Shown here one piece after another: positions 8,101 through 17,538 of a stretch of DNA of 64,000 nt. The first letter of the stretch is position 1, and each line of letters starts with the position of its first letter. Below the pieces are notes generated by a model. That model was not told where the DNA came from, did no database searches, and saw only the letters and a list, made by a program, of their open reading frames with translations. The stretch comes from Paracoccus luteus (GTDB taxonomy: Bacteria; Pseudomonadota; Alphaproteobacteria; Rhodobacterales; Rhodobacteraceae): assembly GCF_004522155.1 (NCBI RefSeq), contig NZ_SDEA01000003.1, forward strand, positions 11,413 to 75,412, written 5' to 3'. The translations under genes were made by a program, and so were the position numbers.

Positions 8101-10206
8101 ATGCCGATTGGATTTCGTGTCACCCTTGGGACCGACAACACCCTGTGGTACGGCGACAGCGTCACTGGCACCGGCACGGATTTCACCGCCGCCAGCCGCG
8201 TGGGCGCGGGCAGCATCCTCGTCACCGGCACCAGCGGCGGAGACACCCTTGCCGGCCGCCCCGTCAGCGGCGCCTTCTTTGTCGGCGGCGATGGCAGCCT
8301 GTATTTCCAGCCCGATGTCGCCGATCTGACGATCACCTCGGCGACGGTCCATATCTCGCCGGTCTATAACACCGGCAATGTGGTCAATGGCCTCAACACG
8401 AACACCTCTACGGAAACCCTCAACGGCAGCGGCACGCCGCAAACCTTCTATGGAAATGGCGGGCCTGATCTGATCAGAGGCGGCGGCGGGACAGGTTCTG
8501 ACGCTTCCTCGGGCGGCGAAGGGGATACCGATGTGCTCATCGGTGGCGCCGGCAACGACACGCTGCAAGGCCAGGGCGGCTGGGACCGCATGCAGGGCGG
8601 GGCCGGCAACGACACGCTGATCGGCGGCTATGGTCTGGACATCGCCGATTATTCCGACGCGCAGATCGGGCTGACCATCAACATGAGCACCGGGTCGTTC
8701 ACCGTGACCGGCACGACTCAGGGCGTGGGGACCGACAGCCTCGAGGGCATGGACGGCATCATCGGCAGCCGGTTCAACGACACCATCACCGGCTATAACG
8801 GCGACGGCGTGGACCCGGACGGGTCGACCTATACCAACTATATCGACGGCGGCGACGGCAACGACGTGATCGACGGGCTGACCGGATCGGATTACCTGTT
8901 CGGCGGCAACGGCGACGACCGGATCATCGGCGGCCTGTGGGACGGTGATGCCGGTGTCACGCTGACCACCGGCCGCACGGGCGGCGAGGGCGGCACCGTC
9001 GACGACCGCATCTATGGCGGCGCCGGCAACGACACCATCTATGGCGACGACGTCGCGGGCACCGACTCGCTGGGCGGCAACGATTACATCGACGGTGCCG
9101 ACGGCAACGACCAGATCATCGCCGGCGCCGGCAACGACACGGTCTATGGCGGCGCGGGCACCGACAACATTCAGGGCGGGACGGGCAACGACTCGCTGTT
9201 CGGCGGCGCGGACAACGACGTCCTGAACGGCGGCACGGGCAACGACGTCCTGAACGGCGGCCTTGGCGCGGACACGCTGACCGGCGGCCTTGGCGCGGAC
9301 GTCTTCGTCGCGGGCCAGGGCGACACGATCACCGACTTCAACACCGGAGCCGATCCGCTGAACCGCGACTCGATGGATCTGTCGGGGTATTACAACGAAA
9401 CCACCCTCGCGGCCTGGAACGCGGCCAACCCGGGCCAGCAATACGCCACCGCGCTTGGCTGGCTGCGCGCCGACGCCGCGGACGGCGTTCTCAGCATGGC
9501 GCCGGGCCCGAATGGCCAGCCGCTGAATGTGAGGCTGACGCTGACCGGCGGCGGCGGCACGGCTGGCCTTGTCGACAGCAACAGCGGCGTGACCTGCTTT
9601 GGCGCGGACGCGCTGATCGAGACGGCGCGCGGCCCGGTCGCCGCGGGCGACGTCGTGGTGGGGGACATGGTGCGCACCCGCGACGCGGGCATGCAGCCGG
9701 TGCGCTGGACCGGCCGGCGCGACCTGTCCGCGGCGGAACTGGAGGCCGCCCCGAACCTGCGCCCGATCCGCATCGCCGCGGGCGCGCTGGGGGCCGGGAC
9801 GCCGTCCTCGGACCTGATCGTGTCGCCGCAGCACCGGGTTCTGGTGCGCTCGCGCATCGCGCAGAAGATGTTCGGCACCGACGAGGTTCTGGTCGCCGCC
9901 AAGCAACTGCTGCTGATCGACGGCGTGGACGTGGCCGAGGATCTGGCCGGCATCGGCTATGTCCACATCCTGTTCGACGATCACCAGGTGGTGTGGTCGA
10001 ACGGCGCCGAAACCGAATCGCTGCACCCCGGCAAGCAGGCGCTGGACATGGTCGGCACCGCCGCCCGCGACGAGATCCTGGCGCTGTTCCCCGAACTGCG
10101 CGACGACGCGGCGGCCCGCGCCCCCGCGCGGACGCTCGCCTCGGGCCGGATGGGCCGCAAGCTGGCGATGCGCCACGCCCAGAACGGCAAGCCGCTGGTC
10201 GCCTGA
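8101..10206 (+). CDS. RTX calcium-binding protein with C-terminal Hint domain
   Basis: A 701-residue protein. After an N-terminal beta-rich segment (1-135) come many calcium-binding nonapeptides of the GGxGxDxLx type (about 140-410, e.g. [30 protein letters not shown]), the signature of proteins secreted by type I systems. A short region ending [18 protein letters not shown] begins a Hint (hedgehog/intein) domain with its nucleophilic Cys at 499, [14 protein letters not shown], and the block-B-like SPQHRVLV with His 578. This architecture is common in Rhodobacteraceae, where the Hint domain is thought to cut or splice the chain. The start at 8101 has AGGGAG about 9 bases upstream. No type I exporter genes are in the window. 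A strong palindromic terminator follows at 10227. The function after secretion is unknown. Confidence 0.9.
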   Translation: MPIGFRVTLGTDNTLWYGDSVTGTGTDFTAASRVGAGSILVTGTSGGDTLAGRPVSGAFFVGGDGSLYFQPDVADLTITSATVHISPVYNTGNVVNGLNTNTSTETLNGSGTPQTFYGNGGPDLIRGGGGTGSDASSGGEGDTDVLIGGAGNDTLQGQGGWDRMQGGAGNDTLIGGYGLDIADYSDAQIGLTINMSTGSFTVTGTTQGVGTDSLEGMDGIIGSRFNDTITGYNGDGVDPDGSTYTNYIDGGDGNDVIDGLTGSDYLFGGNGDDRIIGGLWDGDAGVTLTTGRTGGEGGTVDDRIYGGAGNDTIYGDDVAGTDSLGGNDYIDGADGNDQIIAGAGNDTVYGGAGTDNIQGGTGNDSLFGGADNDVLNGGTGNDVLNGGLGADTLTGGLGADVFVAGQGDTITDFNTGADPLNRDSMDLSGYYNETTLAAWNAANPGQQYATALGWLRADAADGVLSMAPGPNGQPLNVRLTLTGGGGTAGLVDSNSGVTCFGADALIETARGPVAAGDVVVGDMVRTRDAGMQPVRWTGRRDLSAAELEAAPNLRPIRIAAGALGAGTPSSDLIVSPQHRVLVRSRIAQKMFGTDEVLVAAKQLLLIDGVDVAEDLAGIGYVHILFDDHQVVWSNGAETESLHPGKQALDMVGTAARDEILALFPELRDDAAARAPARTLASGRMGRKLAMRHAQNGKPLVA

Positions 10207-10226
10207 CCCCGGCCGCACCAAGACAA

Positions 10227-10253
10227 GGGACCGGCCCGCGGGCCGGTCCCTTT
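10227..10253 (+). terminator. Rho-independent terminator after the RTX-Hint gene
   Basis: A perfect 24-base palindrome begins GGGACCGGCCC and ends GGGCCGGTCCC (10227-10250), followed by TTT. It lies 21 bases after the stop of the RTX-Hint gene and 14 bases before the stop of the DUF1178 gene on the other strand, so it probably ends transcription in both directions. Confidence 0.8.
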
Positions 10254-10263
10254 GCATGTCCGC

Positions 10264-10689
10264 CTAGTGCATCTTGCGGCGTGCGCCGAACGGCAGCGGG
10301 GCCACGGGTATCCCGTCCTCCAGCAGCTTGCGCGCCTCTTCCAGCCGCGCCTCGCCGTGGATCGGGCGTTCGGGCTTGACCCCGTCGTGCATGTCGCGCG
10401 CCTCGGCCGCGAAGGCGTCGCCCACGTAATCCGAGGTGCGTTCGACATGGGCGCGCAGCGCCGCCAGCCGCCGTTCGGCGGCGCTGGCGGGGGCGTCCAG
10501 CGGCTGCGGGCCGTCGGCCGCCGCCCGCACCGGCACCGCGGGGGCCATCGGCGCCTTGGCGATTTGGGTCGATCCGCACACGACGCAGCTGACCTGCCCG
10601 CCCGCCAGCAGCGTGTCGGACCCGCTGGCCGACCGGAACCAGCTGTCGAAATCATGGCCCTTGTCGCAGCGCAGCGCATAGCGGATCAT
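10264..10689 (-). CDS. DUF1178 family protein
   Basis: A 141-residue cytoplasmic protein starting MIRYALRCDKGHDFDSWFRS, the conserved N-terminus of the DUF1178 family. Cys 8 and the pair C35/C38 (SCVVCGS) look like a small zinc-ribbon. The middle is variable, and the C-terminal part (HVERTSDYVGDAFAAEARDMHDG, then GEARLEEARKLLEDGIPVAPLP) is strongly conserved in the family. The biochemical role is unknown; members are widespread in alphaproteobacteria. The start at 10689 follows from the conserved first residues. The gene lies downstream of waaA on the same strand with an 86-base gap, so it may be cotranscribed with it. Confidence 0.88.
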   Translation of the reverse strand: MIRYALRCDKGHDFDSWFRSASGSDTLLAGGQVSCVVCGSTQIAKAPMAPAVPVRAAADGPQPLDAPASAAERRLAALRAHVERTSDYVGDAFAAEARDMHDGVKPERPIHGEARLEEARKLLEDGIPVAPLPFGARRKMH

Positions 10690-10775
10690 TGTCGCGGAAA
10701 CTCCTGTCCTGGGGACGAATATCGGCCCGCAGGGGCTGTCGCGCAAGGGCGGCGGCGGGCTGCGCCGCCGCGTCC

Positions 10776-11969
10776 TCAGCGCGCCGCCAGCGCCAGCAGC
10801 CGGGCGACCAGCAGGGCGGGATCGGGCGCCTCGCGGTCCAGCGCCGCGCGCGCCGCCGCCCCCATCGCGCGCGCCGCCACCGGGTCGTCGGCCAGCGCGC
10901 CGACCGCCGCGGCCAGCGTCGCGCCGCTGACCGCCCGCGCCGCCCCCGCCGCCGTCAGCAGGGCGAAATCCCCGGCAAAGTTGGCGACGTCCGGGCCGTG
11001 CAGCAGCGCGCAGCCGCAGGCCGCGGGTTCCCACGGCGTATGGCCGCCGCGATCGGTCAGCGTCCCCGCGACAAGGCAGATCCCCGCCGCCGCCGCCGCC
11101 GCCTGCATCTGGCCCAGCCGGTCCACCAGCGTCACGGCGGCATCCGCGTCCGGCGCGCCGCGCCAGCGCGCCAGCGTCAGCCCCCGCGCGGCGGCCAGCG
11201 CCGCCACCGCGTCCGCGCGGCGCGGGTGGCGCGGCGCCAGGATCAGCCGCAGCCCCGGGCGGCGGGCGCGCAGGGCGGCGTGGGCGTCCAGCACGATCCC
11301 GTCCTCGCCCTCGTGGGTGGATGCCGCAAGCCAGGTCGCGTCCCGCGACGGGCCGGGGAGCACAGGCGCCCACCCCGCCGGTCCCATCAGCTTGAGGTTG
11401 GTGCGCGGCGCCAGCGCCTGCGGCCGCAGCCCCAGCGCCAGCAGCCGCCCTTCGGTCGCGGCGTCCTGCGCCGACAACAGGTCCAGCCCGCTCAAGACCG
11501 GCGCGACCAGCCCGCGCATCCGCCCCCAGCGGCGCGCCGACCGCGCCGACATGCGTGCGCCGACCACCGCCTGCGGGATGCCGCGCCGGCGCGCGCCCCC
11601 CGCGCGATTGGGCCAGATCTCGTTCTCGATCGTGACGATCAGCGAGGGGCGGGCGGCATCCAGGAACCGCGCCACCGCGCCCGGCACGTCCAGCGGCGCC
11701 AGCCGCGCGTCCAGGCCCCAGCCCTGCGCCGCCGCCCGTCCGGTGACGCTGTTGGCCGTCACCAGCACCGGCACCGACGCGGCCAGCCGTTCGGCCAGCA
11801 CGCGGGCCGAGTTCAGCTCGCCCACCGAGGCGCCGTGCAGCCAGACCCCGCCGCAAACATCGGGCGGACCGGCGTCCAGCCCCAGCCGCTGACGGAGGTC
11901 AGCCCCCGCCAGCGGCGCGCCGCCGCGCAACGCGGCCCCGGCCAGATAGGTCGCAGCACGATAGATCAT
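10776..11969 (-). CDS. waaA: 3-deoxy-D-manno-octulosonic-acid (Kdo) transferase
   Basis: A GT30 glycosyltransferase of 397 residues that adds Kdo from CMP-Kdo to lipid A precursors at the inner membrane. The acceptor-side motif WLHGASVGELNSAR contains the catalytic Glu at residue 51. Further family segments are LVTANSVTGR, IVTIENEIWPN, GARMSARSARRW (the family GARxS), and in the donor half STHEGED, LAPRHPRRAD and GGHTPWEPAACGCALLHGPD. The protein is slightly shorter than enterobacterial WaaA (about 425), and the N-terminal membrane anchor is weak, consistent with monotopic attachment. Its product pathway matches kdsD and lptABC elsewhere in the window. A DUF1178 gene follows. Confidence 0.92.
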   Translation of the reverse strand: MIYRAATYLAGAALRGGAPLAGADLRQRLGLDAGPPDVCGGVWLHGASVGELNSARVLAERLAASVPVLVTANSVTGRAAAQGWGLDARLAPLDVPGAVARFLDAARPSLIVTIENEIWPNRAGGARRRGIPQAVVGARMSARSARRWGRMRGLVAPVLSGLDLLSAQDAATEGRLLALGLRPQALAPRTNLKLMGPAGWAPVLPGPSRDATWLAASTHEGEDGIVLDAHAALRARRPGLRLILAPRHPRRADAVAALAAARGLTLARWRGAPDADAAVTLVDRLGQMQAAAAAAGICLVAGTLTDRGGHTPWEPAACGCALLHGPDVANFAGDFALLTAAGAARAVSGATLAAAVGALADDPVAARAMGAAARAALDREAPDPALLVARLLALAAR

Positions 11970-12146
11970 GCCCGGGTTCTAGGCGACCGGCGGCGGGTTG
12001 CGAAGGGGGGGTGCGGGCCGGCGACGGCGAAAACCCGGCGGCATCCTGCACGCCCTGCGGCGCGGATCGGCAGGGTTGGGCACCGTGTTCGGACGGCAAG
12101 CTCTGCCGTCCTGCCCCGGACAGGGCCGCGCGCGTGCCGGACATCA

Positions 12147-12220
12147 TGGAGGCGGGTACCGGAATCGAACCGGTCTTCACGGATTTGCAATCCGCTGCGT
12201 AACCTCTCCGCCAACCCGCC
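12147..12220 (-). tRNA. tRNA-Cys (GCA)
   Basis: Read on the minus strand, a complete cloverleaf is visible: acceptor GGCGGGT paired with ACCCGCC, D-arm GCGGAGAGGTTACGC, anticodon stem-loop CGGATTGCAAATCCG with anticodon GCA, T-arm CCGGTTCGATTCCGG, discriminator T and an encoded CCA. It stands alone between waaA and argG, about 220 bases downstream of the argG stop. Confidence 0.96.
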
Positions 12221-12438
12221 GCCTCGAGGTGCAGGACAGATATGCGAAACCGCCCTGCCCTGCAAGCCGCCGCGTGAGCCTGTTCGGAGGGTCCAGACCC
12301 TGCGCAGGCTTCCGACTGCGCGGATAAAGGGCGGATCAGAAAGCGGGCCGCAAGGCTGTGTTCCCGTCGGATGGGTCCAGGCGGGCCGGGTCAGCCAGAA
12401 AGGCCCGGCAGTGGCCCGGACGAGGGCGCGGCGCCCCC

Positions 12439-13665
12439 TTACTTCACACGGGCGTTGCGGTTGCCGATCAGCTTCAGACGCAGCGCGTTCAGGCGGATGA
12501 AGCCTGCCGCGTCCTTCTGGTCATAGGCCCCGGCGTCGTCCTCGAAGGTCACATGCGCCTCGGAATACAGGCTCATGTCCGACCAGCGGCCAACGCAGGC
12601 GACCGACCCCTTGTAAAGCTTCAGCCGCACGGTCCCGGTCACATATTCCTGCGACTTGTCGATCAGCGCCTGCAGCATCTCGCGTTCCGGGCTGAACCAG
12701 AAGCCGTTGTAGATCAGCTCGGCATAGCGCGGCATCAGGCTGTCCTTGAGATGCCCCGAGCCGCTGTCCAGCGTGATCTGCTCGATCCCGCGATGCGCCT
12801 CCAGAAGGATGGTGCCGCCGGGGGTCTCGTAGATGCCGCGCGACTTCATCCCGACGAAGCGGTTCTCGACGAAATCCAGCCGGCCGATGCCATGCGCGCC
12901 GCCCAGTTCGTTAAGCCGCGTCAGGATGGCGGCGGGCGACATCGCCTCGCCGTCGATCGACACGGCATCGCCGCGCTGGAACCCGATCTCGACATATTGG
13001 GGCTGGTCGGGCGCCTCCTCGGGGCTGACGGTGCGCTGATAGACATAATCCGGCGCCTCTTCGGCCGGGTTTTCCAGCGCCTTGCCCTCGGACGACGTAT
13101 GCAGCAGGTTCGCGTCGACGCTGAACGGCGCCTCGCCGCGCTTGTCCTTGGCGATCGGGATCTGGTTCTTCTCGGCGAACTCGATCAGTTTCGTGCGGCT
13201 GGTCAGATCCCACAGCCGCCACGGCGCGATCACCTTGATCGACGGGTCCAGCGCATAGGCGCTGAGTTCGAACCGCACCTGGTCGTTGCCCTTGCCGGTC
13301 GCGCCGTGGGCGACGGCGTCGGCGCCGTGTTCCTGCGCGATCTCGACCAGACGTTTCGCGATCAGCGGCCGCGCAATCGAGGTGCCCAGCAGATACTGCC
13401 CCTCGTAGACGGCATTGGCGCGGAACATCGGGAAGACATAGTCGCGCACGAACTCTTCGCGCAAATCCTCGATGTGGATGTTCCCGGGTGCGATGCCCAG
13501 CATCTCGGCCTTGGCGCGCGCCGGCTCCAGCTCCTCGCCCTGGCCCAGGTCGGCGGTGAAGGTGATGACCTCGCAGCCGTATTCGGTCTGCAGCCATTTC
13601 AGGATGATCGAGGTGTCCAGCCCCCCGGAATAGGCCAGAACGACTTTCTTGGGCGCCTCGGTCAT
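12439..13665 (-). CDS. argG: Argininosuccinate synthase
   Basis: A 408-residue cytoplasmic enzyme joining citrulline and aspartate with ATP in arginine synthesis. The ATP-pyrophosphatase P-loop AYSGGLDTS lies at residues 11-19. Citrulline and aspartate contacts appear in [35 protein letters not shown] and the C-terminal [18 protein letters not shown]. Length and motifs match type I ArgG throughout. The start at 13665 ([17 protein letters not shown]) leaves ten residues before the P-loop, as usual. A long open frame continues upstream but is the antisense shadow of ilvA. The gene is divergent from ilvA. The arginine pathway enzyme ArgB is encoded about 5 kb away at 18604, in a separate unit. 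Confidence 0.97.
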   Translation of the reverse strand: MTEAPKKVVLAYSGGLDTSIILKWLQTEYGCEVITFTADLGQGEELEPARAKAEMLGIAPGNIHIEDLREEFVRDYVFPMFRANAVYEGQYLLGTSIARPLIAKRLVEIAQEHGADAVAHGATGKGNDQVRFELSAYALDPSIKVIAPWRLWDLTSRTKLIEFAEKNQIPIAKDKRGEAPFSVDANLLHTSSEGKALENPAEEAPDYVYQRTVSPEEAPDQPQYVEIGFQRGDAVSIDGEAMSPAAILTRLNELGGAHGIGRLDFVENRFVGMKSRGIYETPGGTILLEAHRGIEQITLDSGSGHLKDSLMPRYAELIYNGFWFSPEREMLQALIDKSQEYVTGTVRLKLYKGSVACVGRWSDMSLYSEAHVTFEDDAGAYDQKDAAGFIRLNALRLKLIGNRNARVK

Positions 13666-13809
13666 GGCGAAAACTCCGTGCGGACGTGATTGCCGGCGGG
13701 GATAGGGGGTTTTGCCCAGCCTCACAAGGGCCGGCATGAGGCCCGCATCAGTGGCGTGCGGCACGGGCGGGCGCTTGCCTTGACGGGCAGAGGCGCGCAC
13801 ACAGGCGGC

Positions 13810-15096
13810 ATGCAGACCGACCGCACCCCGCCCCAGCCCACCGCGCCCGCCACCTTTGCCGCCGCCGTCGCCGCGGCCGAGACCGCCCTGCGGCCGCTGT
13901 TCGATCCCACGCCGCTGCAGCGCAACGCCCTGCTGTCGGACCGCTATGGCGCCGACATCTGGCTGAAGCGCGAGGATCTGACGCCGGTGCGCAGCTATAA
14001 GCTGCGCGGCGCGCTGACGGCGATGCGCCATGCGCTGGCGCTGCGGCCCGGCGCGCGCTTTGTCTGCGCCAGCGCCGGGAACCATGCCCAAGGCATGGCC
14101 TATGCCTGCCGCGAGTTCGGGGCGCAGGGCACCATCTTCATGCCCGTGACGACGCCGCAGCAAAAGATCCAGAAAACCCGGATGTTCGGTGGCGACGCCG
14201 TGCGGATCGAACTGGTCGGCGACTATTTCGACCACAGCCTGCGGGCCGCGCAGGCGATGGCGCAGGACAGCGGCAGCGTGTTCCTGTCGCCCTTCGACGA
14301 TCCCGACGTGATCCTGGGGCAGGCGACGGTGGCGCACGAGATCCTGGATCAGGCGGTCATCGCCCCCGACCTGATCGTGCTGCCGGTGGGCGGCGGCGGT
14401 CTGGCGGCGGGGGTGACGCGGCTGTTCGCCGAACGCGCCCCCGCGACGCGCGTCGCGCTGGTCGAGCCGATGGGCGGCGCCAGCCTGCACGCGGCGCTGG
14501 CGGCGGGCCACCCCGTCACCCTGCCCGCCGTCGACAATTTCGTGGACGGCGCGGCGGTCGCGCGGATCGGCGACATGCCGTTCGCGGCGCTGTCGCGGTT
14601 CACCGCCGACGACCTCGTGCTGCCGCCCGAGGACCGGATCTGCGCCACCATGCTGGAAATGCTGAACGTCGAGGGGATCGTGCTGGAACCCGCCGGCGCG
14701 CTGGCCATCGACGCGCTGCGCGATCTGGGCGAGCGGGGCCGGCTGGCCGGGCGTCAGGTCGTGTGCCTGTGTTCGGGCGGCAATTTCGACTTTCAGCGCC
14801 TGCCCGAGGTGCGCGAGCGGGCGCAGCGGCACGCGGGGGTCAAGAAATACTTCATCCTGCGCCTGCCGCAGCGGCCGGGCGCGCTGCGCGAGTTCCTGAA
14901 CCTGCTGGGGCCGGACGACGACATCGCGCGATTCGAATACCTCAAGAAATCGGCGCGCAACTTCGGTTCGGTCCTGATCGGGATCGAGACGACGCACCCG
15001 GGCAACATCGCGGCGCTGAATGACCGGCTGGAACAGGCGGGCATGGACTGGCGCGACATCACCGGCGACGTGGTCCTGTCCGAGTTCCTGATCTGA
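13810..15096 (+). CDS. ilvA: Threonine ammonia-lyase (threonine dehydratase)
   Basis: A PLP enzyme of 428 residues converting threonine to 2-oxobutanoate, the first step to isoleucine. The PLP Lys is K64 in RSYKLRGA. The phosphate-binding GGGGLAAG is at about 194-201, and [17 protein letters not shown] and CSGGNFDF are typical of the fold. The C-terminal 90 residues ([20 protein letters not shown], then FGSVLIGIE) form a single ACT-like regulatory domain, so this is the shorter Bacillus-type IlvA rather than the 510-residue two-domain E. coli form. I place the start at 13810 because the frame upstream is low in coding character. IlvE is encoded at 24436. Convergent with the Hpt gene, 7 bases apart. 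Confidence 0.95.
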   Translation: MQTDRTPPQPTAPATFAAAVAAAETALRPLFDPTPLQRNALLSDRYGADIWLKREDLTPVRSYKLRGALTAMRHALALRPGARFVCASAGNHAQGMAYACREFGAQGTIFMPVTTPQQKIQKTRMFGGDAVRIELVGDYFDHSLRAAQAMAQDSGSVFLSPFDDPDVILGQATVAHEILDQAVIAPDLIVLPVGGGGLAAGVTRLFAERAPATRVALVEPMGGASLHAALAAGHPVTLPAVDNFVDGAAVARIGDMPFAALSRFTADDLVLPPEDRICATMLEMLNVEGIVLEPAGALAIDALRDLGERGRLAGRQVVCLCSGGNFDFQRLPEVRERAQRHAGVKKYFILRLPQRPGALREFLNLLGPDDDIARFEYLKKSARNFGSVLIGIETTHPGNIAALNDRLEQAGMDWRDITGDVVLSEFLI

Positions 15097-15103
15097 TCCG
15101 GGG

Positions 15104-15451
15104 TCAGGCCACAGCATCGCGGCCCCGCGCCAGCATCCGGTCCAGGTCGCGCATCAGCACCTGCCTGGACAGCGCATAGCATTCCGCAAGCGTCGCCGGA
15201 TCGACCTGGTCGGCGCAGCCGCGGATGGCCAATGCCTCGCACACCTGGCACAGCGCGCCGAAATCGGACAGGCCGATGTTCCAGGCGCTGCCCTTCAGGA
15301 AATGCAGCTGCGCTTCGAACTCGGCCGTGCCGGCTGCGGCGGGACGCCTGACGGCGGCCTCGATCTCGTCCAGGAACAGTTCCAGGATGGTGCGGAACTC
15401 GGGCTCGCCCAGTTCCCGGTGCATCTCGCACAATCGTCCCCAGTCTATCAT
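15104..15451 (-). CDS. Hpt (histidine phosphotransfer) domain protein
   Basis: A free-standing 115-residue four-helix protein. The phosphorylatable His is H50 in [18 protein letters not shown], the standard Hpt signature (H-x-L-K-G-S-A/S). Helix before it: [17 protein letters not shown]; helix after it: [12 protein letters not shown]. Such proteins shuttle phosphate between receiver domains. The divergent gene at 15568 encodes a receiver fused to a PP2C-type phosphatase, which makes it the obvious partner, although a hybrid kinase elsewhere must feed the relay. The two genes share a 116-base divergent promoter region with a palindromic site. No signal peptide or membrane segment is present. 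Confidence 0.85.
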   Translation of the reverse strand: MIDWGRLCEMHRELGEPEFRTILELFLDEIEAAVRRPAAAGTAEFEAQLHFLKGSAWNIGLSDFGALCQVCEALAIRGCADQVDPATLAECYALSRQVLMRDLDRMLARGRDAVA

Positions 15452-15504
15452 CCCGAACCCCCGCGGCCAAATCCCGTCCCGTCTAGCAGCGCCGGGTTGA
15501 CGGG

Positions 15505-15536
15505 CGGTTAACGCGGCCCCGCGCGGCGCTTAACCG
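15505..15536. promoter_or_regulatory. Inverted repeat between the divergent Hpt and regulator genes
   Basis: CGGTTAA at 15505-15511 is repeated as its inverse TTAACCG at 15530-15536, centred in the GC-rich gap between the two divergent genes. It is 32 bases before the ATG of the plus-strand gene. It may be an operator shared by both genes or the AT islands of overlapping promoters; this rests only on symmetry. Confidence 0.3.
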
Positions 15537-15567
15537 GCGCTTTACCCGGCCCGGCTAGTGTCCCGGC

Positions 15568-16854
15568 ATGAGCCAGACGAATCGCCTTGCCCCCGCCGCC
15601 GCAAGCGCCCCCGGCCGCCCCGCGGCCGCGCGGCGGCTGGTGCTGCTGGTCGATGACAGCCGCGCGCACCGGCGGCTGCTGTCGGTGCTGCTGGCCCGCG
15701 CCGGCTATGACGTCATCCAGGCCGATGGCCCGGCCCATGCGCTGGACATCTGCCGCGCGCGCCGGCCCGACCTGATCGTGTCGGACTGGGTGATGCGGGG
15801 GATGTCGGGGCCGGACCTGTGCCGCGCCCATCGCGCCATCGAACGGCCCGGCTATGGGTATTTCGTGCTGCTCACCTCCAAGACCGACAGCGCCGACATC
15901 GCCGTCGGCCTGCAGTCGGGGGCGGACGATTTCCTGACCAAGCCGGTGTCGGGGGCCGAGCTGCTGGCGCGGCTGGCGGCCGGCGAGCGCGTGATCGAGA
16001 TGCAGGAACGGGTCGAGGCGATGAACCAGGCCCTGCAGACGACCCTGGCCGAGTTGCGCCAGGCGCAGGAGGTGATGACCGGCGACCTGCGCGAGGCGCG
16101 CAAGCTGCAGCAGGGGCTGGTCCGGGAACGCCAGCGCCGGTTCGGGCCGATGCGCGCGTCGCTCTTGTGGCGGCCGGCGGGGCTGATCGGGGGCGACCTG
16201 GTCGGGTTCCGGCAGCTGGACGACGACACCGTGGCGCTGCACGCGGTCGATGTGTCCGGCCACGGGGTGACGGCTGCGCTGTTCACCGCCCGGCTGGCCG
16301 CCCAGCTTGACGGGCTGGACAACCCCGAACGTCGCGCAATCCCGCCCCCGGCCGAGGTGGTGCGGTCGCTGAACGCGATGATCCTGGACCATCTGCGCAC
16401 CGACGCCTATCTGACGATGGTTTACGCACAGTTGCAGCTGTCCACCGGCACCGTGCGCCTGATCCAGGCCGGGCATCCGCACCCGCTGCTGCAACGCGCG
16501 TCCGGCGCGATCGAGCGCATCGGCCAGGGCGGCATGCCCGTCGGCCTGTTCGAGGACGCGCAGTTCGACGAGCTGACGCTGACGCTTGCCCCCGGCGACC
16601 GCCTGTTCATCGCGTCCGACGGCATCACCGAGGCGGTCAGCGCCCGCGGCCAGCAGCTGGGCGAGGAAGGGCTGCGCGCCATCCTGCAACTGAACGCGCC
16701 CCTGACGGGCGAGGCGCTGCTGGAATCGCTCTGCTGGTCGGTGTCCGAGTTTTCCGGCGGCCAGCGCAGCGACGACGTATCGGCGATCCTGGTCGAGCAT
16801 CTGTCGGGCGCGCAGCTGATCGCCCTTGCCCACGAAGAGGACGGCGTCGGATGA
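15568..16854 (+). CDS. Response regulator with PP2C-like (SpoIIE/RsbU) phosphatase domain
   Basis: A 428-residue cytoplasmic signalling protein. Receiver domain at 22-145: acidic pocket D29/D30, phosphoacceptor D73 (LIVSDWVMRGMSG), T103 and K125 (FLTKPVSG). A coiled coil (about 145-190, MQERVEAMNQALQTTLAELR) links it to a PPM/SpoIIE phosphatase domain with metal-binding GGD (208-210), DVSGHG (228-233), IASDGITEA and RSDDVSAIL. This is the RsbU/HsbR-like layout, which dephosphorylates a Ser/Thr-phosphorylated anti-sigma-factor antagonist when the receiver is phosphorylated. No STAS or anti-sigma gene is next to it, so its target must lie elsewhere. The Hpt protein encoded divergently is the likely phosphate donor. 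ATG at 15568 chosen; the first 20 residues are disordered. Confidence 0.9.
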   Translation: MSQTNRLAPAAASAPGRPAAARRLVLLVDDSRAHRRLLSVLLARAGYDVIQADGPAHALDICRARRPDLIVSDWVMRGMSGPDLCRAHRAIERPGYGYFVLLTSKTDSADIAVGLQSGADDFLTKPVSGAELLARLAAGERVIEMQERVEAMNQALQTTLAELRQAQEVMTGDLREARKLQQGLVRERQRRFGPMRASLLWRPAGLIGGDLVGFRQLDDDTVALHAVDVSGHGVTAALFTARLAAQLDGLDNPERRAIPPPAEVVRSLNAMILDHLRTDAYLTMVYAQLQLSTGTVRLIQAGHPHPLLQRASGAIERIGQGGMPVGLFEDAQFDELTLTLAPGDRLFIASDGITEAVSARGQQLGEEGLRAILQLNAPLTGEALLESLCWSVSEFSGGQRSDDVSAILVEHLSGAQLIALAHEEDGVG

Positions 16855-16878
16855 CCAGGCGCCGCCCGCCCGCACGCC

Positions 16879-17538
16879 TCAGATCAGCAGAACCTGCGTG
16901 CCGATCTTGGTCAGGTCGAAGAGCTGCTGGATATGCTCGTTGTAAAGGCCGATGCAGCCGTTCGACGACTTGCGCCCGATCTTGCGCGTGTCGTGGGTGC
17001 CGTGGATGCGGTAATATTGCCAGCTGAGCCACAGCGCATGGGTGCCCAGCGGGTTGTCAGGCCCGGCGGGCACGAAATCGGGCCACTCGGGATTGCGCTT
17101 TTTCATGTCGGGGGTGGGCGACCAGGTCGGGCCCACGACCTTCTTGATGATCTCGGTCCGGCCGCGGCGGGTCAGATCCTCGCTGACCGGGATCGAGGTC
17201 GGAAACAGGCGGAACGTCGCGCCATCCTCGGACCAATAGCTGAGCGCGCGCGAGGTCAGGTCGACCAGCACCGCGCCGTTCGTCAGGTCGCTGAAATAGG
17301 GCCGCCAGTCCTGGACCCGAAAGCTTGAGATGTTGCGGCGGCTGTCCTGCTGCGAATCGTATTGCACCACGCCCGCGTCGGGGGTCGCGCCCGCGCCCGG
17401 CACACCGGACAGCGGCTGGCCGGTATAGGGGTCGACCGCCTGCGCGGCGGCCGTCGTGGCAAGTCCGGCCGCACCCAGCGCGACCGAGGTGGCAAGAAAG
17501 GCCCGCCGGTCAAGGGCGGGGGGCGTCGTGGGGCGCAT
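16879..17538 (-). CDS. Secreted L,D-transpeptidase (YkuD family)
   Basis: A 219-residue periplasmic enzyme that cross-links peptidoglycan 3-3 or attaches proteins to it. The N-terminus has a twin-arginine-like signal: DRRAFLATSVALGAAGLATTAAA (cleavage near residue 32). The YkuD catalytic motif spans HGTHDTRKIG...SSNGCIGLYN with H179 and the nucleophile C195; the usual Arg after GCI is replaced by Gly, as in some family members. Segments VLVDLTSRALSYW and NPLGTHALWLSW complete the fold. The start at 17538 is supported by AGGAG 9-13 bases upstream. The family may also act as a peptidoglycan hydrolase. Convergent with the preceding phosphatase-type regulator. Confidence 0.9.
   Translation of the reverse strand: MRPTTPPALDRRAFLATSVALGAAGLATTAAAQAVDPYTGQPLSGVPGAGATPDAGVVQYDSQQDSRRNISSFRVQDWRPYFSDLTNGAVLVDLTSRALSYWSEDGATFRLFPTSIPVSEDLTRRGRTEIIKKVVGPTWSPTPDMKKRNPEWPDFVPAGPDNPLGTHALWLSWQYYRIHGTHDTRKIGRKSSNGCIGLYNEHIQQLFDLTKIGTQVLLI

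Noticed and set aside
12439-15117. A fusion protein joining ArgG with a long N-terminal region
   Set aside because: The extra part is antisense to ilvA, and ArgG starts naturally at 13665 with the P-loop in the usual place.
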